Part shown: in pieces, positions 10,769-20,994 of the stretch
Numbering within the stretch: the stretch's first letter is position 1
Layout: every line of letters starts with the position of its first letter
NCBI RefSeq assembly: GCF_002079055.1
Contig: NC_047487.1
Location: 62,001-126,000 of the forward strand
Source: Saccharomyces paradoxus
Lineage: Eukaryota; Ascomycota; Saccharomycetes; Saccharomycetales; Saccharomycetaceae
Length of the DNA stretch: 64,000 bases
Direction of reading: 5' to 3'
Notes under the pieces: model-generated
What the model was told of the DNA's origin: nothing
What the model saw: only the letters and a program-made list of their open reading frames with translations
The model's database searches: none
Translations under genes and position numbers: made by a program

Positions 10769-11284
10769 ATGGTGCGTTTAAAGAGTAGATACATCCTTTT
10801 TGAAGTTATTTTCCCCCCTACAGACACCAATGTCGAGGAATCTGTGTCGAAAGCAGACATCTTGCTTTCGCATCACAGGGCATCGCCCGCAGATGTGTCC
10901 ATAAAGTCGATAGTCCAAGAGATACGACGCTCTCTGTCGTTGAATCTGGGAGATTATGGATCCGCAAAATGTAGTTCTCTCCTGCAGTTGAAATACTTTT
11001 CCAATAGGACGTCTACTGGAATAATCCGATGCCATCGAGAGGATTGCGACCTTGTTATCATGGCACTGATGCTGATGTCGAAAATTGGCGATGTTGATGG
11101 GCTGATCGTGAACCCCGTCAAGGTAAGTGGGACTATCAAGAAAATAGAGCAGTTTGCTATGAGAAGGAATTCTAAAATTCTGAACATAATTAAGAGTAGT
11201 CAATCATCGCACCTCAGCGATAATGACTTTGTTATCAATGATTTTGAGAAAATTGGAAACGAAAACGAAAACGAAAACGATTAG
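10769..11284 (+). CDS. POP5: RNase P / RNase MRP subunit Pop5
   Basis: 171 residues (about 173 in S. cerevisiae). Pop5 is an essential protein of both RNase P (tRNA 5' processing) and RNase MRP (pre-rRNA and mRNA cleavage) in the nucleolus, where it pairs with Rpp1. The Rpp14/Pop5 fold covers residues 1-140, opening MVRLKSRYILFEVIFPP and including IIRCHREDCDLVIMAL and the VSGTIKKIEQFA segment. The last residues are an Asn-Glu dipeptide run encoded by GAAAAC hexamers (11258-11281), a likely length-variable coding microsatellite. It converges on PRP45 across a TA tract. Confidence 0.97.
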   Translation: MVRLKSRYILFEVIFPPTDTNVEESVSKADILLSHHRASPADVSIKSIVQEIRRSLSLNLGDYGSAKCSSLLQLKYFSNRTSTGIIRCHREDCDLVIMALMLMSKIGDVDGLIVNPVKVSGTIKKIEQFAMRRNSKILNIIKSSQSSHLSDNDFVINDFEKIGNENENEND

Positions 11285-11291
11285 AATATTA

Positions 11292-11316
11292 ATATATATA
11301 TATATATATATATATA
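11292..11316. repeat. (AT)n microsatellite in the POP5-PRP45 convergent spacer
   Basis: About 25 bases of alternating A and T just after the POP5 stop. It may also supply UAUAUA efficiency elements for 3' end formation on either strand. Confidence 0.9.
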
Positions 11317-11387
11317 GATGTACACTTATATGCAGTAATTCTTTTTATATTTATAATACAACTTAAGCGGAAGAATACTTCACTTTC

Positions 11388-12542
11388 CTACTGCTCATCC
11401 TGGGCCTGGGCTCCGAAGTTATCTGATTTATCATCGGATTCAGCTTTAGTAAACTGGATGGGGCCATGAGAACCACTGCTACCTTCACTTTTAACATTGA
11501 CTGCTTGATCTAGCTGTTCGTAGTTGGTCTTGTATATGCTTTCAATGTCCTGTTGGACGAACAATGGGTTGTCATAAACCTGGTCTTCATGCCTTTTGGC
11601 GGAAGCATTTGCCCCTCTTGTGAAAAATCTTGAATCATATTGCAAATCCGGTTGCTCTGAACGCTTTGCTGCGCCCAAAATTACCTTTTCGGATACGTCC
11701 CTTCCTTGAGAGTACGCTAGCTCTTTTAGTCTGGCCACTGTGCTCGTTTGCTTTTTGGGCTTCACTACTGCTCCCGTTTGTGGAGTCCCGTTGTGGTATC
11801 TGGCGCGCTGGCTCAACTCTTTCAATTTAGATTCTTTGGCCAGCGTTTCCTGTTCCATAGCAAGCCGCTTCAATTCCATTTTGTACTTGATTTCTTGTCT
11901 TGCCTTTTTGTCAGCGTTTTCTAACGCTTTAGAGAGTTTCATAAACCCATCGTTAATAGCGTTTTCATTGTCAGGAGCTTTACCCACGCGTCTTTCCAAG
12001 GCCACGGTATAACCATTTGGGTTTTTCCAGTTCGACACAGCTGCAGGTATCTTCCAGTCATTTGGATCAGCTTCTTCCTTATCATTGCTACCGTCGGTAT
12101 GAAGGACAGGCACCACTTCGTCGTTTTCCGTGGGTGCTACAACCTTTCTCGCCTTCTTCCCAACAAACCTTGGCAACAATGGGTCCATTTGTTTGGATAC
12201 TACCTCAATATGCCGGCTGTTGTTCAATATCAGATTAGTGGGTGCCTGATGTGTTTCGGTGACGTACCTCGATGATGCTCTATTGTTTGAATTCGATAGT
12301 TTTGCATTGACCAATCGCTGGATGTATGACTTGGTTCTTGTTGAACATTCCTGGATGTCTGCTTGCGTTGGTAGGGGCACGGAGAGTTCAAAATTAGATT
12401 GTCTCTTTGGAATGAAATCATCGAGCTTGACGTTTTTAGCGATTTGGTCAGTCAATATTGCGGGCTCAACGCGATCTGAGCTTGAAGTCGTCGAAACCTG
12501 TGCTTGCGAATGTTTTGGAGGTGGCAATCTACTACTAAACAT
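11388..12542 (-). CDS. PRP45: Spliceosomal SNW/SKIP protein Prp45
   Basis: 384 residues (about 379 in S. cerevisiae). Essential pre-mRNA splicing factor of the NineTeen-complex-related set, present in activated spliceosomes; it recruits Prp22 and interacts with Prp46. It is recognised by the family-defining SNWKN motif at 170-174, followed by GYTVALERRVG. Then come a basic helical region (KLSKALENADKKARQEIKYKMELKRLAMEQ, about 200-230) and the AYSQGRDVSEKVILG segment. The N-terminal 60 residues include SRLPPPKHSQ. The SKIP C-terminal tail of animals is absent, as in other budding yeasts. Literature links Prp45 to splicing of non-consensus introns, and SNC1 with such an intron lies 2.8 kb away; this is coincidence unless tested. 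Confidence 0.97.
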   Translation of the reverse strand: MFSSRLPPPKHSQAQVSTTSSSDRVEPAILTDQIAKNVKLDDFIPKRQSNFELSVPLPTQADIQECSTRTKSYIQRLVNAKLSNSNNRASSRYVTETHQAPTNLILNNSRHIEVVSKQMDPLLPRFVGKKARKVVAPTENDEVVPVLHTDGSNDKEEADPNDWKIPAAVSNWKNPNGYTVALERRVGKAPDNENAINDGFMKLSKALENADKKARQEIKYKMELKRLAMEQETLAKESKLKELSQRARYHNGTPQTGAVVKPKKQTSTVARLKELAYSQGRDVSEKVILGAAKRSEQPDLQYDSRFFTRGANASAKRHEDQVYDNPLFVQQDIESIYKTNYEQLDQAVNVKSEGSSGSHGPIQFTKAESDDKSDNFGAQAQDEQ

Positions 12543-12814
12543 GTTCGGTTGAAGTTGCTACTTTGTCTCTTGGCCCAGATCCCCACATATCATGTATAGC
12601 AAATCCTATAATTCTAACTTCTTCAAATTTTAACTAGTGAAAAATCGAAAATCGTAAAGAATTACAATAATACGCTAAGGTTTGATTAAATATTAAAAAT
12701 AATATAAGTACTTTTGAATCATCAGACAAAATAATGAAAAATGTGCATAACATAAGACATGCTTTCTTTTTATTTTTGAGGGACATAAAAAGATTTTTTT
12801 TATGAGGTGCGGCG

Positions 12815-15097
12815 TTATCTCAATTTACTTCTGATCTTAGAAGCTATCCTATGGCCAGTCGATTCCTTAATTTCGATACCAAATGGCATCATAGTAGTTT
12901 CAGAGCCAGACTCACCATTTTCTAACTCTAATCCATCTCGAAGACTCTTTCTAAAGGTAAACCCCTCTTCTTGTCTTAGTGTGTTATACTTGGACCTATG
13001 CTGTAATGGTTTGATCATTGCCGAAGCAGGTATTGGCGGATAGTGTAGTACTGCTGGCTTCTTGTACCACCCCACTTTTGTCGGTTTAGGATTTTCTGCT
13101 TCCGTCATTGGCGGTACACCAGCGAATCTCACCCTCTTGATCAACAACTCACTGGAGCTTGATTCTGGATCCAGAGTTAATGTCTCTATAGCCAAGGAAT
13201 CACTGCTATTGGTAGTCAAGGTACTTGATGATTTCACTGAGGCGGTGTTATTTATACTAGATATCTTTGGCGAAGGCGCCAACGACGAAGATGCAGATGG
13301 ATTGGGTGTAGATGAAGTTTTGCTCATCAAATGGCGCACTGTATCTTGGACAATTTTTTGATTTAGCGTCATGGTTGAGGACTGCAACGAATTGGATCTT
13401 TGATTACTCAGCTTCGAAGGCGGAGCTATTGACGGATGTCTTGTAGAATTCAAATATGAGGTTTGTTGTTTGTTTGTGTATGATTGCAAAGATGAGGATC
13501 TTGGCCTTCTACCGTTGATTATTTTTCTTTTCTCAGGAGATACCATACTTTTCTTCATTTCTACGTTTTTATTGCTAAAAGCGGTTCTTATAGGCGATAG
13601 TGAGGGTGACCTAGAAGAATTTGAGGCTAAATGCGCCCTTGCCCTTGTTCTTATGCTCTCTAAAGATGCTTGCCTTGACGGTCTTGCTGAAGACGTAGGC
13701 GAAGGGGATGGAGAAGAAGGGGCTGGCAGCTTTGTTATTGACGGCTTTTTCTTTAGCTTACCTTTCGCGTTTTTGAGCTCTAAATACATGGACTTGTCCC
13801 TTTCTAGCTTCTCTTTCAATCTCTCTTGCAAGTCATTAGTGCCATCAAAGGTCTTATAATTTCTTTCAATATACTTCCAGCAGTCCATCCAACTGGACAA
13901 TAATGTCATAATAGACCTCAATTTTGGTATGATTTTGCGGATATGATTATTGAACAACTCAATGACTAAACCAGGTTGAAGGTGGAAAATAGGGGTCCTT
14001 GATGAATTGTTATCGGTACGTGTCGTTTGGGTCCAAAACTTCAAATTCTCTTGTAGTTCCAGTAAAGTCGTGGAATCATCACACTCTGGGGATAATAAAG
14101 CCATTAGCTCACCGATTATCAAATCATAATGGTACGCATTTTCGCTGCATAATCTTGTCTTGATATCCAAGAAATACTGTTTATTCGGTAGAAAAATTTG
14201 TCTAGAGAAACTGATAATAACACACAAGACAGAAAAAACACGCAAGTGGAATGTGTATATTCTGTGTAGGGTCCATTCCCAATGTGGTAGATCCTTTTGT
14301 AAATTTGGAAGTGAAGTAGGTTTTGTTTCTGAAAATTTCTGCAATTGGTTATAATACGTCCTCAGAATAGGGAAAATTTTCGAATGAACACAGGAGGTCA
14401 ACTTTTCCATCACTTGCCATTGCAGCTTATAGAAGGAATGAGTAGACTTGTCCTTTACTGGATCGTTGATCAAGACGGCCAAGTCCAGAATCAATGTCAT
14501 CTCGACCGGGTTTAATAAGTCTTCAATAATCGAAGTATCAAATGGAAGTGATCGAGCTTTGTACGCATCCCTTTCTAGTAGAATTTGTCTCAATTTGGCA
14601 CTGTAAATCTTGACAGCATTTTGAGCAATACAAGACAATGAATTCAGAATCTTCCACTGTAGTGAATTATTGTATATGCACGATTTATAGTGATCTAGGG
14701 GTACCTCCTCGGGGAACATCCAGCCCTCGACATCAATAAAATTTGTTGATAATCTCTGCTGCACTTCACTCAACTTTACCAATTGGAACCGACAGAGCAA
14801 ATGATACCTCTTAGCCAATACGGGGCTTACATTAAATATAGGACCCTCACAAAGCGATAAGATGAAATTGACAAGGGGAATAATTTTGTAGGACTCGTCG
14901 TTGTCTCTCTTCTTTTTCAAATGCGGTACCAGTACATTTAGCAGCCTATTCAGTTCACTCAGCTTGTAAAGAGCGTTCTTGTATTGGATGATTTTAATAT
15001 CGAACGAGTCCAACGGAACGGAACCTTTGATTGCCGGGATAGAGGCGCTGGCAGCAGCTTTGGCTAGCAACTTTTTTCTCTTTAGCACATCTACCAT
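12815..15097 (-). CDS. GIP4: Glc7 (PP1)-interacting protein Gip4
   Basis: 760 residues, as in S. cerevisiae (also called FUN21). A cytoplasmic partner of the protein phosphatase 1 catalytic subunit Glc7; in excess it withdraws Glc7 from the nucleus and affects chromosome segregation. Residues 1-440 are helical and folded-looking, with no named domain that I recognise. From about 455 to 640 the chain is disordered, Ser/Pro/Arg rich (PAPSSPSPSPTSSARPSRQ). At 655-658 there is RVRF inside KRVRFAGVPP, a canonical RVxF docking site for PP1 and the likely Glc7 contact. It is transcribed divergently from SNC1. Confidence 0.96.
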   Translation of the reverse strand: MVDVLKRKKLLAKAAASASIPAIKGSVPLDSFDIKIIQYKNALYKLSELNRLLNVLVPHLKKKRDNDESYKIIPLVNFILSLCEGPIFNVSPVLAKRYHLLCRFQLVKLSEVQQRLSTNFIDVEGWMFPEEVPLDHYKSCIYNNSLQWKILNSLSCIAQNAVKIYSAKLRQILLERDAYKARSLPFDTSIIEDLLNPVEMTLILDLAVLINDPVKDKSTHSFYKLQWQVMEKLTSCVHSKIFPILRTYYNQLQKFSETKPTSLPNLQKDLPHWEWTLHRIYTFHLRVFSVLCVIISFSRQIFLPNKQYFLDIKTRLCSENAYHYDLIIGELMALLSPECDDSTTLLELQENLKFWTQTTRTDNNSSRTPIFHLQPGLVIELFNNHIRKIIPKLRSIMTLLSSWMDCWKYIERNYKTFDGTNDLQERLKEKLERDKSMYLELKNAKGKLKKKPSITKLPAPSSPSPSPTSSARPSRQASLESIRTRARAHLASNSSRSPSLSPIRTAFSNKNVEMKKSMVSPEKRKIINGRRPRSSSLQSYTNKQQTSYLNSTRHPSIAPPSKLSNQRSNSLQSSTMTLNQKIVQDTVRHLMSKTSSTPNPSASSSLAPSPKISSINNTASVKSSSTLTTNSSDSLAIETLTLDPESSSSELLIKRVRFAGVPPMTEAENPKPTKVGWYKKPAVLHYPPIPASAMIKPLQHRSKYNTLRQEEGFTFRKSLRDGLELENGESGSETTMMPFGIEIKESTGHRIASKIRSKLR

Positions 15098-15351
15098 GAT
15101 TTAATAATAAACCAGTCTAAATGCTCAACCTTCAGCTTCTAATCGCTCCTTTTAGCATTGTTCTACTGCTAACGAACCTCAAACATATGCCTTTATTATG
15201 CGTCTTCTTGCTGTTTTAACCATTTATTCCAGGGTAACCAAATATTTTAAGGGTCTTTCTCACAGCATCTATAAGAAAGATCGCCAAGAGTATTAGTTAA
15301 ACATTGAAATTTTGCACCAAAGACATAGCAAGCGCAACGTATTCATTGTCT

Positions 15352-15818
15352 ATGTCGTCATCTACTCCCTTTGACCCATATGCTCTATCCGAGCACGATG
15401 AAGAACGGCCTCAGAATGTGCAGTCTAAGTCCAGGACTGCTGAACTACAAGCCGTAAGTACGAAAAACCACAGAGTGCCATTTAAGAAGTAAGCGTTTTA
15501 CTAACTGTTTATGTCATTGATATATATACGTATACATACGTGTACGTATGCCGTGTTTATTTTTAGGAAATCGATGATACCGTGGGGATAATGAGAGATA
15601 ACATAAACAAAGTGGCAGAAAGAGGTGAAAGATTAACGTCCATTGAGGATAAAGCCGATAACCTAGCGGTCTCTGCTCAAGGTTTCAAGAGGGGTGCCAA
15701 TAGGGTGAGGAAAGCCATGTGGTACAAGGATCTGAAGATGAAGATGTGTCTGGCTTTAGTAATCATTATATTGCTTGTTGTAATCATCGTGCCCATTGCT
15801 GTTCACTTTAGTCGATAG
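15352..15818 (+). CDS. SNC1: Exocytic v-SNARE Snc1, two exons
   Basis: Join of 15352-15453 (34 codons) and 15567-15818 (83 codons plus stop), giving 117 residues, the expected length. VAMP/synaptobrevin homologue on post-Golgi and endocytic vesicles that pairs with Sso1/2 and Sec9 for fusion at the plasma membrane, and recycles through endosomes. SNARE motif about 28-90 with the zero-layer Arg53 (AERGERL), a single C-terminal membrane anchor about 94-114, and Cys95 at the membrane border, the known palmitoylation site. The ATG at 15352 was chosen over the upstream in-frame non-ATG extension because it gives the conserved [16 protein letters not shown] start. Paralogue SNC2. Confidence 0.97.
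15454..15566 (+). other. SNC1: SNC1 spliceosomal intron
   Basis: 113 bases. The 5' splice site is GTAAGT rather than the usual yeast GTATGT. The branch site TACTAAC is perfect at 15499-15505, and the 3' site is TTTTAG after a T-rich run. Splicing joins codon GCC to GAA in phase 0. Reading through the intron adds 13 residues, then a stop at 15490-15492, so unspliced RNA would give a short protein without most of the SNARE motif or the anchor. Confidence 0.97.
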
Positions 15819-15835
15819 AAATTCACTCGGAATAC

Positions 15836-15889
15836 TATATATATATAGGGGGCTTCCATATGTAATGTAAAATATATATATATATACAC

Positions 15890-15915
<26 letters not shown>
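15836..15915. repeat. Cluster of TA microsatellites in the SNC1-MYO4 spacer
   Basis: Three alternating TA runs at 15836-15847, 15872-15886 and 15890-15915, between two convergent genes only 123 bases apart. They probably contribute UAUAUA polyadenylation signals to both transcripts and should vary in length between strains. Confidence 0.9.
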
Positions 15916-15920
<5 letters not shown>

Positions 15921-15941
15921 CGTATATGTACTTTGTTGTTT

Positions 15942-18900
15942 TTATTTTTTCCTGCTTAGTTCTATAATCTTATTGACATTTGTCAAGCCCTCTGTATTGC
16001 AGTTATGTGGTATTGCACCGGTGTCATAATGCAGATGATTTTTAGCAGAGTCGAATTCGGTAGAAAGCATAATTTCCATCTTTCCAGGCAATGACAAATT
16101 TTCTCTTTTCACCAAGTTAGCCAAATAATTCAAGATTTCGTTCGGTACTCCAGCTTCGCCTCTGTTAGCTGGCTTGTATTTCAACAGGATTGCTTGTATT
16201 TGCGCTGGATTCAAAGCATACCAGAAGTCAAATAGCAGCTTGAACTCATTTAAACTGCCCATCTTCAGCTGTAATATCTTTACACCCTGAACCATTTGAA
16301 TTAGATTGGAACGAGCATCTTCAATTCTTGGCTCAAACCAGCCTGTCAATTGACCTATATTTTTATCCACTTCGTACCCATACTTCCAGTTTAATGCGGG
16401 ACATTTAGTAATTAGGTCATTAAATAACATCACGTTCAGACACTTCAGGGTGTCATTGAAAATTTTTGTACGCATTGAGTTGCCAACTTGAAATTTACAC
16501 ATAACCGCATCAAACTCATTTAAAAATGTGAATAATTTAGCAAACTTTTCATCACCAGGATCTTTAAACAGCTTCTCGTTCAAAACCATACCACTGATCT
16601 CCATACTGGTTGAGGCGTGCTTCATCAACTTCACTAACCAGGTGGAATAAATCTTGTCGAATACTTTTAAGGTTTCGTTCTCCAAATCATTCAAATATAC
16701 CAGTGTTAACTTATCTTTTTCATCACTGCCATTCTCTTCATATAATGTTTTCTGGTTTGCGGCAAATGCGGGAAATCTGGAAAGATTACTTAACCAAAAG
16801 ATGCCGCCAAGCATTGTTTGGTCCTTTGGTAGATTCATAGCAATGCTTTCTATAGTTAATAAGACTTTCGAAACGAACTTGCTACTTTGAATCAACAATC
16901 CGTTTCTCACTAAGCTACTCACTACTGTAGTAATGACGTGTATAGGACCCAAAACATTGTCTTCATTCACTTCAGTAGCATTTACTTTTTTCAAATAACC
17001 TTCTGTGACTTCTAATGTGTAACAATTTAGGTCCATTAGTAACTCTAGCAGATCAGGATTTCCAGTTTCTCTACGGATCACATTGACTAGCTTCGGTTTT
17101 ACTTGCTGTCCCGCGATCCCCAAACCTTTCACCTTATCATTTTTATTAGCAGAATATGTAGTGGTAAAATCTTGTGCTATCACGTTCTCAATAAACGCAA
17201 GTTCTTGCTTAATTGATCTGACTTCATCGCTTAACCTTGAAGGTTTGCTACCTTTTATATGAGTCAAACTTTGCATATGTGAGTGTATTAAAGAGGATTG
17301 CTTCTTTTTTCTCTCCTTTAAGGCATTCTTTTCGTTCAAAGCATTCATAATTTCAACTTGTAACGTCTTCAGCTTGGAAATCTTGTCATTATAACCGTTA
17401 ACTATCGTTTCATACTCTTGTCTTTCCTTAGAGGAAATATTTGAAAAATCCCCCTGCAACAATTGGGTTAATCTTATATACGAGTCATTTAACATCTCTA
17501 GATTCATAATGAACGAGTTTTTAAATTCAATAGCTTCCTCCAATAATCCAGTTCCGTAATTAGCCTTAATATTGCGTTCTTCTTCTTCCTTTTGCAGGAC
17601 TATGTACCTTCGTTTTGCTAGCTGCATTCTCATGGTGCTTTGTACAAGTATGGAGCTCTTCTTTGCTGTTCTGTAATATGTCTTGTGACCATATGATCTG
17701 ACGTAGCTTTGAATGCTTATCGTAGCCATGAGTATGAATTGCCTGTTAATATTATCTAAAATCAATTTTCTTTTACAAGTGCACTGCAGTTGCATTATTT
17801 GTCTAATGGCAGCTCTATAGTACCGCCGTTTGCATACAGCTCTAATGTTACTTTGAAGTAATATGGCAGCTCTTGTCTTAAGCTCACGATCGACCCTTGC
17901 ACGGACCAATAGACTTCTGATTTGATTTTGACACTTCTTTATTGATTCCATGGTCTGCAAATACTGAAGTCTATAGTATCTTGCTCTTATCTTTTTCTGT
18001 ATTATGATGCATATTCTATTCATTTTATTAGTCCTTACTTTTTCCAAAAATGCAAGCATTCCTGCTTTGAAAAAAATTTTGGTATTACCAATTTGGTATT
18101 TAGCTGAATCTGAGATAGTGGCATCTAAAATAGATTGACAGAAGTTTACGATGGTTTCTTTTGGAAGGTCTGGATTGTGAAGAATCTTACTCCATTGGCT
18201 GTAGTCTGTCAAGACGAAATATCTTTGAACGAATTCGTCAAAAGTCCATCTTGATGGGAAGCCTGCACATGAAATCCTGATTGTTTCTAGCACACCACAC
18301 GCTCTTAATTGTGATAAGACCATCAAATTATCGAACTTCCATGACATTTTTTCAGAATTTGGCTTTATGCAACGAATATAATGAACATTTGTGGAATTTA
18401 TGATAGCCATCAATTCTCCCAGAGATTTTTTGAACATAGATCCTAGGGTTGGTTTCTTTTGACTTAATCTTGGTGGCATCGTTATCTTTTTTTCAGTACT
18501 TTGTTCTTGAAGAGCATCATCGGTCCTAGGTTCTTCGTTGTCTAAAATTTGTTTGAAAATTTGATTTGTCGTTGCTTTGAAAACATCCAAATGTCCTGAG
18601 GAAACACTGTCCCTATTCTTTTCAATAAAGCCTTCTACTTCATATGCCACATCAACAGCATAATGGCTCACTATAAACTTCGTTTGTCCAAATCTTGGCT
18701 TCGAAAAAACCTGATTTGAGGGCGGTTTATTGAAGGCGGAATATAGTTTTGAAGTCCATGATTCATCCGAACCTGATGGTAATCTACTTTCTTCATCCAA
18801 TAGAGAAAGTATGCCAAGCTTATTTTCAATCAAGTCTATGCAGGGTTGGTTGTCGCTGAACTCAATGAAAGACCACTCAATTTCTTCTTTAACATATTCT

Positions 18901-20360
18901 TCTTGCTCCAATTTGAAAACGTGCTGGTTGAACTCCTGTTGTAGTTTTTCATTGGCATAATTTATACAAAATTGTTCAAACGAGTTTTTTTCAAAATGTT
19001 CAAAGCCGTAGATATCTAAGATACCAATAAAGGAAAAAACATGGTCCTGTTGGTCTAGCTCAGGATCATATAACGTCTTGTTAATATTGTCCACTAACCA
19101 ATCAAAAAGCGTAGAGTAAATAAATTTCGCCACAGAGTCTCTAGCAATTAGCGCTTGATTGTAATTCAAATTCGTGACAATTTTTTCAGACCTCGTAATG
19201 ATTTGCTTCTTGACAATCCATTTTGCAAAATTGAAGGCATCAATACCCAATAATTTACATGCAATCTGCAGGTTTGGTTCGTCGGATGACAATGATGCGT
19301 CGTTTCTGGTCATTTTCATCTCAATATTACCTATATGTAGCAAGCCTGCAAGAATTTTGAAAATTCCAAGTTGAGTCTCGTGGGTTATGCCCACCAATGA
19401 CAGAGCGTCTGTGGTTATCTTGTATTCTTGAGCGTCATCTACACCGACTATATCCGGTTGTCCACCCTGGTTAGTATAATGGTAGTCTTTTGCAGATGAC
19501 AAGTGCAATTCTTGCTTCAACGGTTTTGGTAACCCTTCCAAAATTTGGTAGAAAATGTGATAGTTTCTTTCTGTCTGGGGCTGATAAACTAACCTGGATT
19601 TCTCCAAGAGATATGTTCTAATTTTGGACCCCCTAATGGTAGTATTCTCATCAAATAAAATTTGCAAATATTTACCGAAACGGGAGGAATTATCGTTTCT
19701 TGTGGTTTTGGCATTACCAAAGGCTTCCATGATTGGGTTGGTAGCTAAGATTTGACTCTCAATCTGAGACATTTCCATTTCTCCTTCACCATTGTTGCTC
19801 TCTTGGACTGAGGCGAAGTACCTCATAATGTATTTAGCGGAAACGGTCTTACCAGCACCGGATTCACCACTAACTACAACCGTCTGGTTAGCCTTTTCAT
19901 GGACCATGAACCTGAAGGCCTCCTCCGCAATGGCAAAAAGGTGCGGTTCCAGCTCATCCTTACGCTTACTAGAATAATTCTGTATCATCTCGCGGGAGTA
20001 TAAATGGTCGACTTTATCAAAGGGATTTGCGGCAATAAGGACAATACCAGAATAAGTATATATTTGTCCATCCATGTATCTTTTTTTTATAGCATGCAGC
20101 ACTGCAGGTTCGTTCAGATATGACAGAGTAGTTAAGTCATCAGTAGACTCTAGGATAGGCGGGTTCCGCAGTACAGGTAACGTGGGATGATGCCCATCAT
20201 TTTCCAAGCTGTCCGTTTCAATGGACACAGTTTCCCCATCCTCCAACTTCAACTCTAAGTGGTACGTTCCTTCACAGAATTCATTCTTCGTGACTTCGCC
20301 GCCTATCCAGCCTTGTTCTTTATGAGGGTACCAACACTTAGTTCCTGCTTCAAATGACAT
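15942..20360 (-). CDS. MYO4: Class V myosin Myo4
   Basis: 1472 residues (about 1471 in S. cerevisiae). Actin motor that carries ASH1 and other mRNAs, and cortical ER, into the bud with She3 and She2. SH3-like N-terminal subdomain 1-60, motor domain about 70-780 with P-loop GESGAGKT at 165-172 and switch II in GILDIYGFEHF. Six IQ-type light-chain sites follow at about 785-930, then a short coiled coil and a globular cargo-binding tail of DIL type from about 1080. The central coiled coil is short, consistent with the single-headed behaviour reported for Myo4. The partner gene from the genome duplication is MYO2. MYO4 diverges from FRT2. Confidence 0.98.
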   Translation of the reverse strand: MSFEAGTKCWYPHKEQGWIGGEVTKNEFCEGTYHLELKLEDGETVSIETDSLENDGHHPTLPVLRNPPILESTDDLTTLSYLNEPAVLHAIKKRYMDGQIYTYSGIVLIAANPFDKVDHLYSREMIQNYSSKRKDELEPHLFAIAEEAFRFMVHEKANQTVVVSGESGAGKTVSAKYIMRYFASVQESNNGEGEMEMSQIESQILATNPIMEAFGNAKTTRNDNSSRFGKYLQILFDENTTIRGSKIRTYLLEKSRLVYQPQTERNYHIFYQILEGLPKPLKQELHLSSAKDYHYTNQGGQPDIVGVDDAQEYKITTDALSLVGITHETQLGIFKILAGLLHIGNIEMKMTRNDASLSSDEPNLQIACKLLGIDAFNFAKWIVKKQIITRSEKIVTNLNYNQALIARDSVAKFIYSTLFDWLVDNINKTLYDPELDQQDHVFSFIGILDIYGFEHFEKNSFEQFCINYANEKLQQEFNQHVFKLEQEEYVKEEIEWSFIEFSDNQPCIDLIENKLGILSLLDEESRLPSGSDESWTSKLYSAFNKPPSNQVFSKPRFGQTKFIVSHYAVDVAYEVEGFIEKNRDSVSSGHLDVFKATTNQIFKQILDNEEPRTDDALQEQSTEKKITMPPRLSQKKPTLGSMFKKSLGELMAIINSTNVHYIRCIKPNSEKMSWKFDNLMVLSQLRACGVLETIRISCAGFPSRWTFDEFVQRYFVLTDYSQWSKILHNPDLPKETIVNFCQSILDATISDSAKYQIGNTKIFFKAGMLAFLEKVRTNKMNRICIIIQKKIRARYYRLQYLQTMESIKKCQNQIRSLLVRARVDRELKTRAAILLQSNIRAVCKRRYYRAAIRQIMQLQCTCKRKLILDNINRQFILMATISIQSYVRSYGHKTYYRTAKKSSILVQSTMRMQLAKRRYIVLQKEEEERNIKANYGTGLLEEAIEFKNSFIMNLEMLNDSYIRLTQLLQGDFSNISSKERQEYETIVNGYNDKISKLKTLQVEIMNALNEKNALKERKKKQSSLIHSHMQSLTHIKGSKPSRLSDEVRSIKQELAFIENVIAQDFTTTYSANKNDKVKGLGIAGQQVKPKLVNVIRRETGNPDLLELLMDLNCYTLEVTEGYLKKVNATEVNEDNVLGPIHVITTVVSSLVRNGLLIQSSKFVSKVLLTIESIAMNLPKDQTMLGGIFWLSNLSRFPAFAANQKTLYEENGSDEKDKLTLVYLNDLENETLKVFDKIYSTWLVKLMKHASTSMEISGMVLNEKLFKDPGDEKFAKLFTFLNEFDAVMCKFQVGNSMRTKIFNDTLKCLNVMLFNDLITKCPALNWKYGYEVDKNIGQLTGWFEPRIEDARSNLIQMVQGVKILQLKMGSLNEFKLLFDFWYALNPAQIQAILLKYKPANRGEAGVPNEILNYLANLVKRENLSLPGKMEIMLSTEFDSAKNHLHYDTGAIPHNCNTEGLTNVNKIIELSRKK

Positions 20361-20994
20361 GCGGGAGAACTGGTTACAGGTTTTTTTTGTTTTTTTTGTT
20401 TTTTAGAATTAGAATGAACTGTAAAAAGAAGAACAAAAGGGTATCGTATTGAAAATATATTGTCTCGCCAAACTGGTAATAATGTCTTCAGCTAGAACAA
20501 TAGATAAAGAAGAGAAGATAAAAAAAAAAGGCGATAGCTCCCTAGAAATTTAGGAATTGAGTATGCAGAATCAGAACAAATGGCTGACTTTCAAGGAAAG
20601 GATGAATTACAATTGCAGATCTTCGATAAAAAGAGACCCTATTCTCATCTGCTACTGCTAATCTTCGAGATATTTTCGAATTTTTCAGTCCTTTCTTTTT
20701 TTTTCTTTTTCTCGTTATTTCAGAACCCTAAAGAATGGTAAACACAATATAGATAACCCGGACCATGAAATATCTAAAGTCCTACTTTTAGTTTTAAGGT
20801 CATTTTATATATCCTAATATTTCATTTTGTAACCTAACGAAATGCTAAAATAACCCTAATTATTACTTTTTGAAATAAAATAAGGGGAAGATTAAAAAGC
20901 TATTGTTCTATTGTTAAGAAACATTACCTCAACGAGTAAGAATGATACAAAGTGATGGCAATTTGTTGCACAGTCCAGTAGTTGTTCGGATACA
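20361..20994. other. MYO4/FRT2 divergent intergenic region
   Basis: 634 bases. The MYO4 side begins with two T8 runs separated by G (20381-20403), which are A-rich in the MYO4 leader. A pyrimidine-rich stretch lies at about 20690-20716 and TTTTATATATCC at about 20805-20816 is TATA-like. No ORF, RNA gene or repeat family is recognised. Confidence 0.6.
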
